From: Heliocidaris tuberculata
Lineage: Eukaryota; Echinodermata; Echinoidea; Camarodonta; Echinometridae
Direction: 5' to 3'
DNA: 64,000 nt
NCBI GenBank assembly: GCA_025618425.1
Contig: CM046844.1
Coordinates: 2,780,665 to 2,844,664, forward strand
How positions within the stretch are numbered: the first letter of the stretch is position 1; each line of letters starts with the position of its first letter. Both the position numbers and the translations under genes were made by a program. The notes below the pieces were generated by a model. It was not told the DNA's origin and did no database searches. It saw only the letters and a program-made list of their open reading frames with translations. Of the stretch, positions 10,781-21,917 are shown in pieces.

Positions 10781-11880
10781 AACAATCCACTAGCGTAGCT
10801 GAGGGAGGGGGGGGGGCAGGGTGCCCCCGACAACTTTTCCTCCCTTTTTTTTTTCTTGTTTGTCAGAGAATTATGGAGGAAAACATGTGATACCCCTCCC
10901 CCCCCCCCCCCCCCCGAGCGTCTATTTTGAGGGCTGGGGAGTCTTGATGTAAATGATCTTTTTATTTTTATTTTTTAAAAATAATATAAGTGTACATTTG
11001 TTCTTTTTTGAAAGGGATTTTTTTATTTTATTAAAAGGAACAATCCACTAGCGTAGCTGAGGTGGAGGGGGGGGGGCAGGGGGCATAATTTTTTTTTCTT
11101 GCTTGTCAGAGAATTATGGAGGAAAACATGTAATAACCCCCCCCCCCCCCCCCCCCTCCGAGCGTCTATTTTGAGGGCTGGGGGGAAAAAGTACCGCACT
11201 GAGCGAGTTTGGGAGAGCTGGCGAGAAGAAAAAAATACGGGTCTCCCTTCAAGCAGAGTTTTAGAATTTAGAATTTTTTGTTTTTTGTTTTTGCTTGTCA
11301 CAGAATTATGATTATGGAGGAAAACATCTGATAACTCCCCCCCCCCCCCCCCCCCCCCCCCTCACTGAGCGCCACTGGAACAATCAAAATACCGGGAAGA
11401 ATTATCTTCTAACTTTTACTTTGCATTTGTGAGTAAAATTTATATGTTGCCATTCACTAACGTACCCAAGGGGGCCGGGGGCAAGGGGGGGGGGGGGCAG
11501 AGTGCCACCTGACAAGTTTTGAAGAAAAAAAAAGATTATCGGGTTCCTGAACAAGATTCTCGACACCCCCCACTGAGCGACTTTTGGAGGGCTGGCGAAC
11601 AATTTTCGGAACTGACCTCCTCTTTTTTTTTTCTTTAATGCTTGTCAGAGAATTATGGAGGAAAACTGGACCCCATAAAATCTGATAACCCCCCCCCCCC
11701 CCCCGATCCACTAAGCGACTTTGGGAGGGCTGGCGAAAAAAAATTCTTGACTCCCCCCCCCCCCCCCCACCCCGGAGCGACTTTTGGAGGGCTGTTGGGG
11801 GGGGGAATTGTCGCCATTGATAACCCTTTTTTTTTTTTTTAACCCCTCGACGCCAAGGTCCAGACGCCACTGTTGCCATT
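10780..11880. repeat. Cluster of poly-C repeats with GAGCGACTTTTGGAGGGCTGG units
   Basis: AACAATCCACTAGCGTAGCT occurs at about 10782 and again at about 11039, a direct duplication of some 255 bp. C/G runs of 10-25 recur at about 10809, 10899, 11068, 11138, 11338, 11489, 11688, 11754 and 11803. Most are followed by GAGCG(A/T)CT..TTTTG(G/A)AGGGCTGG. The frames through here are products of the homopolymers. Confidence 0.8.
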
Positions 11881-11999
11881 CCTTTCCAGCTTTCATGCCT
11901 GTAAGTCACCACTCAATCACAAGTCTTATACAATACTATTCATTTCCATCAACTTATGATTGACCATTCCAGTCAAAGCTTATTGTCTTCACTCTCCCT

Positions 12000-13060
12000 T
12001 TCACATACGCAGGCATGACAGGGGTGTCGCTAGAGAATTATGAATGGGGCAATAGTAACTGTGCCAAGAAAAAAAATTCCCACAAATTTCCAACAATGAA
12101 AAAGTAAAACTGAAGTTTATATTTTTATATATTTTTGGACATGCCAAAATACTGACAGTTTGAAACGTTACAAATATTAAGGTGTATTGCCATCCCGCCA
12201 CACCAGTTGTGCATCCAGGATTTTGTAAAAGATGGGGCACACATTGCAGAAAATTCTCTGACAAGTTGAAAAAGGTCATTTCAAAGGAGGCGGGGGAGGG
12301 GGTACAATCTTGAAGTTGTATACTGAAGGTATGTCACTCTGTATCAAGGGGGGCATGGGCCGGAAGTGCCCCTAAATCTGATACTGCCCCCTTCCACCCC
12401 CACCCCCTCGAGCGATACCACTGCTTTTTCTCTCATTTTTTATCTTTCTCATTCCATTCTAACTCTGGCTTACCTTTCACACAAACTTTTCATTTAACAT
12501 TTCTAGTTATGGAACCCCTGCCCCCCCCCCCCTTTGAATACTCTATGTAAAAGTATATCACATGAACATTACCACTAAAATGAGAATTCAAGTTAGAATT
12601 AAAAAGCTCTCAGAATATGTAAATGTTAAAGGTAACTAGATAGATGACTTTCCATCCCCTTAACATGATAAAAGAGATGAACTAAATCCTTTGTTTTTTT
12701 TTTTTGTCTATTTAATAACAATAAATATCAATTCAAATAACAAGTTTATAATTTGAAAAAAAAAAAAATATTGAAATTGCACATCCTTGCAGAAGTCTAG
12801 TGGTAAGTCAAATTTTCATATCACTTACTAGTACAGTATATCACTGAATGAATATTTGGTTTTTCTCACAAGTTCTCAAGCAATTTGCATATCAACTGTT
12901 TCATTATTATACTGTTGAAATGGTCACTGACATAAATCAAATCTAGGTTTTGTTAAATTTCATTCAGCTGAAGGCACTTATTTTTTAGAATTTCAGCAAA
13001 TGCAATATTCAAACAAAAATCCTCCAAATCAGAAACCCTTGTTAGGGATATCTGTATTGT
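12000..13060. other. AT-rich sequence with repeat remnants, no gene seen
   Basis: Remnants of the poly-C repeat family (about 12290-12530), then unique AT-rich sequence. It lies downstream of the minus-strand gene that ends at 13.1 kb. Confidence 0.35.
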
Positions 13061-13066
13061 TTTATT
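13061..13066 (-). terminator. AATAAA polyadenylation signal
   Basis: The + strand reads TTTATT at 13061-13066, so the minus strand reads AATAAA. It lies 53 bases after the TAG of the last exon (13119), a normal distance for a short 3' untranslated region. Confidence 0.45.
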
Positions 13067-13118
13067 CTGAATGAAATCGCCAACTTCATTGCATGTATCC
13101 ACTCGTGAGACTGCTGAT

Positions 13119-15522
13119 CTAGCTTACAGGAATGAAGAGCTGTAGTGGTAATCCGTAAGTCTGTTGAATGAAAAGAGAAAATAGAACAAATTAAAAACTA
13201 TTAAGGTCGTAAACAATAAGAAAGGACTGCAATGTGCCAGATATGTATATATGCATGACTCAAACAGAGTGAATATTGCTTGATAAAAAGCTATTTTACC
13301 CACATTCATTAAAATTAAGTTCTTTTGTAAGCATGAAAATGGAAATGATGAATCCTTATAAAAATTAAGTAAAATTCCTATATTTGACTAAAAAATTCTT
13401 TTTCAGGTGAGAGGGAAAGGAAATTACAATAGTTTTAAATAACTTGCTTCCTCTTCAAGTTGTGTACTACTGATATAGGCCTATTATATATTTTTTATAT
13501 TGATATATTTTTTGAAAACTTTTTTTTTTGTGGGGGGGGGGGGGGTAATTGCCAAATTTAATTATGCACAGTAAAGGCCTACCTCTCCAAGCTTGAGCAT
13601 GCAGGTCAGTATATCTGCTCTTTGTTCATTTCTCTGGATTGTGTATCTCAATATTCTTTCACCATCCATTGTAAAGAATCATGCTGTGTAAAAAGAGGAT
13701 AAATAAATAAATTTATAAGTGCAAGTATAAATGAAAGTAATTTAGAGGTACACAATATATATTTCACAGAAATACTTGTACTCCACTAATTGTGACTTTT
13801 TTTTTAATCTTCTCAAACATCTAAATACATCTAATTCAGATCATAGATCAAAGCTCAAAAGAGACCATTTTCACAGATTGTATTGTGAATAAATGTGAAG
13901 TGTAATCTTCTCTTTCTTTTCCATGCTTACACACAATGCTGGGCTTTGTTGGTAATGGTTTAAAATGTTTGCATTAAGGACAAGCTATTAAAAAATCAAT
14001 GGCAACTAGTAAGGGCATCTGTAATATGCTTTTAACTAACACATTTAGGGACCCCTGGAAGCCCTAATTGCTTCTATAGTTCATTTCCTTGTTTCCTGTT
14101 AAATTACAATATTTATGATAATCATAAAATGATTCAAATTACACTTTACATGTATAAGCATATAGATACTCAGGAAATGTTCTGTAAACTTACCTGTAAT
14201 TTAGAAGACTAGATTTCTGCTTCATCATGTATGGTCAGTTTGCATTTGCGCAATGTTTGAATAACATTTCTTGGGTTCCTTTCCATTTTGATCTGTTAAA
14301 AAAAAAAATAATGAAAACAAGAGTTGTCATATTTGGGGGTTCTTTCTTGTTACAGTCATAGCTACATTGATAATAATTGTTTTTATCAGGCAAATAAATT
14401 CCAATCCATTATTTTTCAAAGGTCAAAATTCAATAATCATCAGCTATCTTATGTTTATTAAGGTGCATTCAAGCTACATAAGTTTCTTGGAAAGAAAAAG
14501 AAACAGCCTCAGCAACAAAACTTTCTAGTGACGTGTGTCTGAAATTTTGAACAGGGATCCCTAAACTGGCTTTAACAACCAGACTGAATTTTTTGCCCAA
14601 AATACATTTGCCTCCACCCCCCCAAAAAAAATCATATTCTATCGGACTCCAGTTAATTTAAGTCAGTTTAATTGACCAAATGGCATGAATTGAACCAAAT
14701 ATAGTAGATCCAAGTCTTTTAAGAACGAAAAAAAGTCAGGCGTGAAAGTGAAGTTGAACAGAGCTCTTATTAAACATGGTTAGAGATCTAGATCTTCTTT
14801 GACTTTGTCCCCCAAGGCCAAGCACAGCTTTAGCCCTAGGCCTAGCCAAGTCTACATCTACTCAAGATAGACTATCCTTCAGACTTCGGTTTATGGAATA
14901 AAGTTTCAACAAATATTCAGAGTTCAAAACAGTAAACCTCGTGTAACATTAATGATTTTATATCAGCACTAATTCATATCTTATCAAAATCATCGATATC
15001 GTAGAATCCCACCACACATTCCAAATCTAACGTTAACCGTAGTCTCGTAGTTGGACTAACGAATACGCTTGTGTGCACCATACAGATGAACAACATGAGG
15101 AAATTAAGCTTATGGTTATGCAATACAGTCTATCACCATTTAGAGTTTAATAACGTTAGATCTGTTTAGATCTTCTTAGATCCAACTTGTTTGCATGTAT
15201 TGAATTTTTGACGCTGTCGAAATAGCCACCGCGCCAGTGGCTGAAACTGACCCGTGACTGCCCGGGGAGCTGTCATGAGCCGCAGCGTGTGAGGACAGCG
15301 ATCTCCGTGTCAAACTACATCTCGACGATAAATTTAGAACTGTAATTTCGAGAGAAAATTGTTTCAATCCTTTTTCAACACAACTCTTGTGAATCCTTTT
15401 GAAATATAGATAAATTATCGTAGATCACCTAGAATTGTACAAGTTATTTTTATTAATAAACTAAATGTACGAAATTTAATGATAATTTGACCTCTACTCA
15501 CCTTGTCCTTTTGAACTAACAT
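13119..15522 (-). CDS. Compact four-exon gene with two short reading frames; function unknown
   Basis: Exons on the minus strand are: up to 15502, donor ACAAG|GTGAGTAG; 14292-14194, acceptor TTTTTTAACAG, donor TACAG|GTAAGTTT; 13683-13583, acceptor TTTTTACACAG, donor GAGAG|GTAGGCC; and from 13160, acceptor CATTCAACAG. Frame 1 starts at ATG 15522, crosses the first junction and gives 34 residues (MLVQKDKIKMERNPRNVIQT, then LRKCKLTIHDEAEI) before TAG. Frame 2 starts at ATG 13669 in a good context (ACAATGG), crosses the last junction and gives 42 residues (MDGERILRYTIQRNEQRADI, LTCMLKLGETYGLPLQLFIP, VS), ending TAG at 13121-13119. The last exon could instead splice on at CCT|GTAAGC. AATAAA follows at 13066. 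Splice sites are much better than chance expects, so a transcript is likely. Whether frame 1, frame 2 or both are translated is unknown, and no family was recognised. Confidence 0.5.
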
Positions 15523-15535
15523 CTCTCATTTCGTG

Positions 15536-15560
15536 CGGATGACGTCTGGCATATAATCTG
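15536..15560 (-). promoter_or_regulatory. CRE-like site upstream of the minus-strand gene
   Basis: GATGACGTCTGG at about 15539 (minus strand CAGACGTCATC) lies just upstream of the first ATG codons of the 13.1-15.5 kb gene. The transcription start was not determined. Confidence 0.25.
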
Positions 15561-16050
15561 CATAATTAATAGGTCTTGAATTGACGAAGTTGAGGTCAAG
15601 TAAATTTTGATCGATACTATCGAATTATGTACATATTCATGACCTAGCATCCAATCAAAGTTTCACAATAAACTGACACGCACAAGAAATATGAATAATG
15701 CAACGTATCGGGTGCTTATCGGGCTCTTCAAATGATCCGAAAGAGGCGGGGCCTAATTCCATTCGCGTAATGATTTCCGCGCGTGCTGCTTTCCGTCTAG
15801 TAAATCTATTATACGTCTATGACTGTAGCTGATGTCCAAGTTCCCGGATGTTAGACCAGGGAAAGAACAAAGCTATATTGCCCGATTTTATAACACGTAA
15901 AGTCCATAGGCTTTTGTGAAAGAGGCTGATACAAGGAATATTACCCTCTTTGCAAGGTTTGCACCAAAGACGAGGGGAATACAATTTTGTAAAACCAAAG
16001 CTCAGATGTCTGATACGGATAATAATATACTATTTATACATGGTTGGGAG
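15560..16050. other. Mixed sequence upstream of the minus-strand gene
   Basis: It holds GGGTGCTTATCGGGCTC at about 15711, an inverted match to GCCCGATAAGCACC at about 10033, and CpG-rich sequence at 15.74-15.80 kb. No exon was recognised. Confidence 0.3.
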
Positions 16051-16055
16051 TGCGT

Positions 16056-16165
16056 TAGTGCGATCCGGCAACACAAAGGTTTTTATCGTGGTGTAATAAC
16101 GCACGAGGCGTAGCCGAGTGTGTTAGACACCACGATAAAAACCTGCGTGTTGCCGGATCGCACTA
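16056..16165. mobile_element. Hairpin MITE of about 110 bp
   Basis: Arms 16056-16094 and 16127-16165 are nearly perfect inverted repeats. The left reads TAGTGCGATCCGGCAACAC and TTTTTATCGTGGTGT; the right carries their complements. The loop holds GCACGAGGCGTAGCCGAGTG. Confidence 0.75.
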
Positions 16166-16291
16166 TTATAAAACGGGTCTACAGTCTACAATCTACAATC
16201 TACAATCTTAGCGTGTAAAAACTATGGCCAAATCGAGTCGTAGAGTCTGCGCTACATGTTTACATGTTTACAGATCCGGTTTGATCCGGAT

Positions 16292-16352
16292 TAGCCGTGC
16301 GTTAGTCCCCTCGCCGTGCGTTAGTCCCCTCGCCGTGCGTTAGTACTTTTTT
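16292..16352 (+). repeat. Three tandem copies of a GCCGTGCGTTAGTCCCCTC unit
   Basis: The unit of about 20 bp occurs as GCCGTGCGTTAGTCCCCTC twice, and a third time ending in GTACTTTT. Confidence 0.85.
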
Positions 16353-16399
16353 TTGCACGGTCACGTGGTGTTATTTGACCAATCAGGATGGCTACATTC

Positions 16400-17130
16400 T
16401 TGAACCCGTTTTATATTATATTCCACCCTTTCTTGTCAGTGCGCTTTTATCAAAGTGCCTACGAGCAGTATTTTGTACGCGTTAAAGTGTACAAAGGCTT
16501 AAAAAATTGCTTTAAAAAATGGATACGCGCGGTAACAATTTACGTCATAATTGCTTCGCCCAGATTTTATACCTGCATGAATAACCTTGAAATCAGAGGG
16601 ACTGACAGGCAAACAAGTCTGTTTGTATTTGCTACAAAATAGGCATATATACATGATATACGTGTCAGAAATGTGCACTGAGTTTGCGCTGTCTGGCGAT
16701 AAGTTCCCTTCTGTTAAATAGCAGTTGTTCACATCTAGCAATTACACAATTAAAGCATTGAATTTAAAGATTAAATTTATGTCTTTATTATATTCAATCT
16801 TTTTCTTCCAATCTTTTAAAGATATATGACAATCAACAAATATGAAATAATCATTTACATATATGAGAGTCAATTATTACATCTTCTCTTCAGAGTCTGA
16901 GGGTTAAATATTTTCAAACAATTACCATAATTTCAACTTGCTTTAAATGTATCTGTAAGACAAGTACATTGTATGTAATAGTTACTAATACTTTTCACTT
17001 CTTTTCAACTTTCTATTACAATGGCCATTAATAAAATCAATGAGCGCTCAGGAAGAAAAGAACTAAGGAATTAATGATCCATACCCAAACAATATTCAAT
17101 TTATGCCTATGTCGACTTTACCCAAACAAT
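16400..17130. other. AT-rich sequence with no supported gene
   Basis: Overlapping open frames of 80-84 codons on both strands at 16388-16741 have no splice sites or recognisable motifs. Confidence 0.3.
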
Positions 17131-17136
17131 TTTCAA

Positions 17137-17442
17137 TTAATAAATACCTATGCCAACTTTACCCGGGTAAAAGTAAAGAACTAATACAACATCATCGATA
17201 AAACAAAAAGTCCGCGAATTGCTAGCTTTGGGATGTATAGAATCATAAAAAATGGGCTGCCCATGCTTATTGCAAGTTTCCGGCTTTACTGTTCCAAGTA
17301 GCTCACAAGTTCGATGCATAACCTGTGGTGATCGTATGAGAACAGTTGGCCTACGATGCTGCCCAATATGGTCTAGCGTAGCAGATATCGCTTCGATGTT
17401 TGAAGAAAACTGACCAAGATGTCGAAAACCAAGGCTCGTTGT
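17137..17442 (-). CDS. Open frame of about 100 codons, unassigned
   Basis: The minus strand is open from after a stop at about 17443 down to 17137. It reads, in part, FRHLGQFSSNIEAISATLDH, IGQHRRPTVLIRSPQVMHRT and CELLGTVKPETCNKHGQPIF. Residue composition is protein-like and the GC content is a little above the surroundings. No family can be named with confidence. There is no clear acceptor or donor, so it could be a transposon or pseudogene remnant. The + strand is also open from 17419 (100 codons), overlapping its first part. Confidence 0.2.
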   Translation of the reverse strand, partial: TTSLGFRHLGQFSSNIEAISATLDHIGQHRRPTVLIRSPQVMHRTCELLGTVKPETCNKHGQPIFYDSIHPKASNSRTFCFIDDVVLVLYFYPGKVGIGIY

Positions 17443-17721
17443 ACACGCCTATTCGGCCGGTCAATTTACATGTACCAGTCAGAGCATGGGGAAGTGGAGG
17501 AGCCCAGTTCATCCATGTCGACAGCTGTTGAAAATATTATGGTACCAAACAAAGTCATGGCAACTGCCGAAAACCCTAGCTCTTTCTGTATTCCAGGAGT
17601 ATATATGCCTCTAAATTATGATATAAACTTAACAATTATTCCTGTAATCCTTCCTGGATTTATCGTTATCAGGAATATAGCTATGTATTATGATAAACTT
17701 ATTAATAAATCGTCATCCTGA

Positions 17722-18414
17722 AATAAAATTATACAATTATGCAAGAACACATTATTCCAACAAACATAGTTATATAAAAAAAAATGAAGCATGAATTAAA
17801 ATGCAATTTACTTACTCTCCTTTTTCAAAACCAAAACTTTCCAAAACTGGTACAGAGTCCAATAGTTTATAAGAAAAGATTCACTTATTCTTTCTGCATT
17901 ATTAGATATCAAATAAAATGAAAATTAATACCTTCTTCCTATTTATCTACAAATTAAACAGTTGAATATAGATGTCACATTTTCCTTCTGACATAACCTT
18001 ATACTTTTATAATTTTATGACCTTTTAACTTCGAAATTCTTCCAAAAATCATGAATTCGAATGCAAGGAAAGTCATAAAATTTACTTACATAATGTTAAA
18101 ACTGCAAGGTGAGTTGCAAGGAGTCTTCTCCAGGACGATGCCACTGGAAGATGCCACTAAAATCTTGGTTGCGCATCCTAGCTTTTTCCCAACTCCTCCC
18201 ACAACATGGTCTTGCCTTGACCAGATACTTGAGTGCAACTGACCCACCCAGATTCAGTCAAGCCTCTCATGCACACACTCTCTGTACAGCACAGTGCCTA
18301 TTGAACAAGACTAGCATAGTTCCCTATTCAATATGTGCACCCACTGAAATTCTTGTCCCTAATCAAGTATGTCCCTGTTTCAATAGTTTCTACCCAAACT
18401 AAATTCCGGTCACA
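17722..18414. other. AT-rich sequence, no supported gene
   Basis: One donor-like site, CTGCAAG|GTGAGTTG at about 18104-18115, follows a short open frame from ATG 18051, but no acceptor or neighbouring exon supports it. Confidence 0.3.
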
Positions 18415-18595
18415 TTGTGACAATACGTAATAATAATATTATTGACTGGTTCTACTTTCAGTGAATATCGAAAATATTGCCCTTAAAAGAACCATATTTC
18501 CCTCGTCTTCGACTCGGGACAATTTCGTTGCGGGAAATAATATTCTGATATTCCCCTCAAGGCCAGTCAATATCATATAATTGGTTCCTACCAAT
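18415..18595. mobile_element. Second copy of the CCCTCGTCTTCGACTCGGG MITE
   Basis: It carries ATTATTGACTGG at its left end, CCCTCGTCTTCGACTCGGG at about 18501 and CCCCTCAAGGCCAGTCAAT near its right end. Same family as 4480-4825. Confidence 0.6.
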
Positions 18596-19075
18596 ATGAA
18601 AATACTTTACTATGATAATATACAACTATTTATTGTTTTATTCGTTAAAGCTATGTTTATCCTTTTTGCATATTGCTCACGCAATAATAAAGGCACTTTT
18701 TTCACCGCACACAAGGTAACGTATTAATGAATGTCTTCCAGGAAGCTTTTTTTTTTATCAACTGCCGTTCATTGTGTACGATTTTGCCAACGATTAACAT
18801 TCAGCACTTTATCGATTCTCTAGAATTAAAAACTATTAAGCTATTTCCCATATAATAAAATGTGTACTGAAATCACTTCTATTAATGAGTCTTTATCCCA
18901 ATAGTAATAGATACTTTACCAAGATTGTCATTCATGCATAAAACACTTTTTAGATATGACAATAACGAGAAGCCTACACTAATACATACACAAAAAAGAT
19001 CAAAAAGAAAAGAAAATGGAGATGTCTCTTCATTCCGAAATTCTCTGACAAAGGAAAAGGGGGCAACCTATTTTG
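18595..19075 (-). repeat. Dispersed repeat, inverted copy of 240-1250
   Basis: The reverse complement matches 240-578 and 1120-1250 without the roughly 0.54-kb insertion found there. The repeat ends next to the LINE remnant at 19.1 kb. Confidence 0.6.
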
Positions 19076-19099
19076 AGGGTATTTGTTCACTAAAAATAT

Positions 19100-19386
19100 T
19101 CCCAACAGGAAAAAACGAAATGCTTTTTGTATCTAGGCTCAGTTAATTGGAACCAACTGCCTGACCATAGGCGGCTCTCAAAAACTCTTCACTCATTCAA
19201 ATGCTTTCTTAGGCACATACAGAGATATTTGTACCGTTATTCCTTAAACATGACCACCTCTATCGTTATATAGCGTAATGTATTATAAGCATATCAATTA
19301 TTTTGATCACTTTATTATTTGCTTCACTGTATTATTTGATATCGACTTTTAACACAACCTTTTTTTAAATTTTCGTAGTTATACTT

Positions 19387-19417
<31 letters not shown>

Positions 19418-19790
19418 AAAAACTGACTTTCATATTAAAATATATTTTTACTCTCTTTGATTTATCTGAGTAAGTTCGTATGTATAACAATAGCTTAATA
19501 TATTTATGCCACATTTTATTTTGTTATGTTTTGTTATTCTCAAATCGACCCTCAAGTGTAGTGTAATGCTTTTGTTTTTTGTTTTTTCTTTAATATGTTC
19601 TTTTACGTGTTCTTTAATCCGTTTTTAATTATTCTTTCATACAGTTTGATCTATTTTTGATCTGTCCAAATATTGCATCGTTTTTAATTGTAACCAAACA
19701 GAGCCCTTGTTTGTTTTTATGCTGATTCAGGCCACTCTGTATAAACATTCGTGAATAAATGAATGAATGAATGGATAAATAAAAAGAGGC
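19100..19790 (+). mobile_element. 3' end of a non-LTR retrotransposon (LINE)
   Basis: From about 19146 one frame reads SVNWNQLPDHRRLSKTLHSF and then KCFLRHIQRYLYRY before a stop at about 19275. The W..LP....L..SFK..L layout is that of the C-terminal end of LINE ORF2 proteins. A 3' untranslated stretch follows, including (CT)n at 19387-19412, and ends in an ATGAATGAATGAATGG-type tail at about 19755-19790. All upstream coding sequence is missing, so this is a 5'-truncated insertion. The clade is not determinable. Confidence 0.6.
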
Positions 19791-19964
19791 GATGCAGAGA
19801 GGTGCGCGTATGGCAAGCCGTATTGATATTTAAAGTGATTTTTTTGATATCACAAATTCGAATTTGTGATATCACGAATTCCATTTTGTGATATCACTAA
19901 TTCCATTTCGTGATATCACTAATTCCAATTTGTGATATCACAAAATGGCAAAGGAATTCTAGCA

Positions 19965-20240
19965 CTCATGTTGTGCAAAAAATCACTTTGATTTCGAGCA
20001 TTATTTTTGTGCAGAAATTCAGCTTGGTATTCGAGCGTTAGTTTTGTGCTCGAATTCACTTGGTATTCCAGCATTACTTTAGTGCAGAAATTCAGCTGTG
20101 TATTCGAGCGTTAGTTGTGTGCACGAATTCACTTGGTATTCGAGCATTACTTTAGTGCAGAAATTCAGCTGTGTATTCGAGCGTTAGTTGTGTGCTCGAA
20201 TTCACGGCCGGGGTATTGGTATTCGAGAGTCAATTTAATG
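19965..20240 (+). repeat. Tandem repeat of ATTCGAGCGTTAGTTGTGTG units
   Basis: Four or more copies, spaced about 60-65 bp, of GTATTCGAGC(G/A)TTA.TTT.GTGC followed by AATTCAC or AATTCAGCT. It lies between the left arm and the core of foldback element 1. Confidence 0.7.
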
Positions 20241-20716
20241 CAGGAATTCAGATGGGAATTCCAGTATTACTTTGTACAGAATGTAGTATAAGTTTGAATA
20301 AAAATAGCAACAGACTTTTCGCATCCATATATCCTTCACTGGAAACAATTTTAAAATAATTTTAGATGAATTGATACATGTAAATTGATTGGCAACATAT
20401 CAAGAATTCAATTAATGATATGTTGTCAATTTAAATAAAACCCGTCAAACTGTTTCATATATTTTCTAGTTTTCAATGTTTGATATATATTTTTGTTTAT
20501 ATTTAAAGTATGACGTTAGAAGAATTTATGAATTCACTTGCATTCCTTAGTTTTATATTTAAAGCAAGTAAATAGTCTCAAAATCAACTTATTTTTACGG
20601 AGATTGGCAACATATCAGTAATTCATTTTATGATATGTTGCCAATTTGTTGTTAGTCGGATCGGAGTACCGTATCATTGCCCACGAGCAATACCCGGCCT
20701 GGCGCGCATGCATAGC

Positions 20717-20778
20717 CACGTGAACTTGAGCTCCACACGTGTGCTTCTACATCATGGCTTCTATGTGCGGTGCACGTG
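20717..20778. promoter_or_regulatory. Three CACGTG E-boxes within 62 bp
   Basis: CACGTG occurs at 20717-20722, 20736-20741 and 20773-20778, in the GC-rich core of foldback element 1. These are canonical E-boxes (bHLH factors). Function is not shown by sequence alone. Confidence 0.35.
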
Positions 20779-21766
20779 CTACTAGCCTGGTGCTAGCACA
20801 ACAGTACACGTATGTGCATGCGCATGCATGCAAGCAGGGCCTAGGGCATGGGACGTACCACTCATAGATAAGATCTCTAAGGCTGGTATACGGTAGATGA
20901 AATTGGCAACATATCATAAAATGAATTACTGAATTACCTGTGAATTTGTGATATCACAAATTCGATTTGTTGATATCACAAAAACAAATTTTTGATATCA
21001 TGAATTCGAATTAAGGATATCACAAAATCGAATTGGTGATATCACGAATTCGAATTGGTGATATCACGAATTCGAATTTGTGATGTCACAAATTCTCATA
21101 GGTTTATCACATAAACCCATTTTTTTATATCAAGAAATCAACTTTGTGATATCAAGAAATCGAATTAGTGATATCACTAATTCGAATTTGTGATATCACA
21201 AATTCGATTTTGTGATATCACGAGTTGAATTTGTCGGATATCACGAATTGAATTTGTGATATCACTAATTGAATTTGTGATATCACAAATTCGATTTCTT
21301 GATATCAAAAATTGGGTTTATGTGATAAATTAATGGGAATTCGTGATATCAAAAATTCAATTCGTGATATCACAAATTCGAATTTGTGATATCAAAAAAA
21401 TCACTTTAAATATCAATAAGGCTTGCCATATGCGCGGCCGGTTGTGACCATGGCAAACGAAGGAAGAACGAATCACAAGAGTTGGCCTACGTACATGCGA
21501 TCGCAGCTGCGGACACGCACGTGCAAAAAAAGACGCACGGTCAGAGTTGTGACTATAGCATTATATATGTTTTAAAAGCCTTTTTCAAAATAATGAATTA
21601 AGCATTACAAATTAGAGGAGCAATAATTATGTCAAGTTAAAACCAGTTTAAACGCAATTTTTTTCAACTTAAAAGAATATTTCTCGTACATCGACATAGC
21701 TAAAGAATTGTGCAATGTTGTCTAAAAACATCAAATTTGGAACATCTTTGAAGTAACCCATACAGA

Positions 21767-21767
<1 letters not shown>

Positions 21768-21811
<44 letters not shown>
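21768..21811. repeat. (TA)n microsatellite
   Basis: About 21 TA repeats. Confidence 0.95.
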
Positions 21812-21814
<3 letters not shown>

Positions 21815-21917
21815 ATTTTGAGAAATTGAAAATGACAGAATAATGGTTGCGCAGCTTAAATCAAAGTTCCCCAGAGCTGTCCTCCCTTTTTGAAATATTT
21901 GCAAAGGTTGAAAAAAA

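Larger units (their letters stand above)
19804..21436. mobile_element. Foldback element 1, arms of a palindromic 22-bp GTGATATCAC repeat
   Basis: The ends are inverted repeats: left TATGGCAAGCCGTATTGATA, then TTTAAAGTGATTTTTTTGAT; the right end is the reverse complement with one or two changes. Inside each end lies an array of GTGATATCAC units spaced by AATTCGAATT-type sequence at a 22-bp period: about five units on the left (19845-19945) and about 18 on the right (20940-21395). Unit and spacer are themselves palindromes. The centre holds a second tandem repeat (19970-20240), hairpins of TTGGCAACATATCA (about 20390, 20605, 20902) and a GC-rich core at 20650-20870. No transposase frame is present, so the element is non-autonomous. 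Confidence 0.75.
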
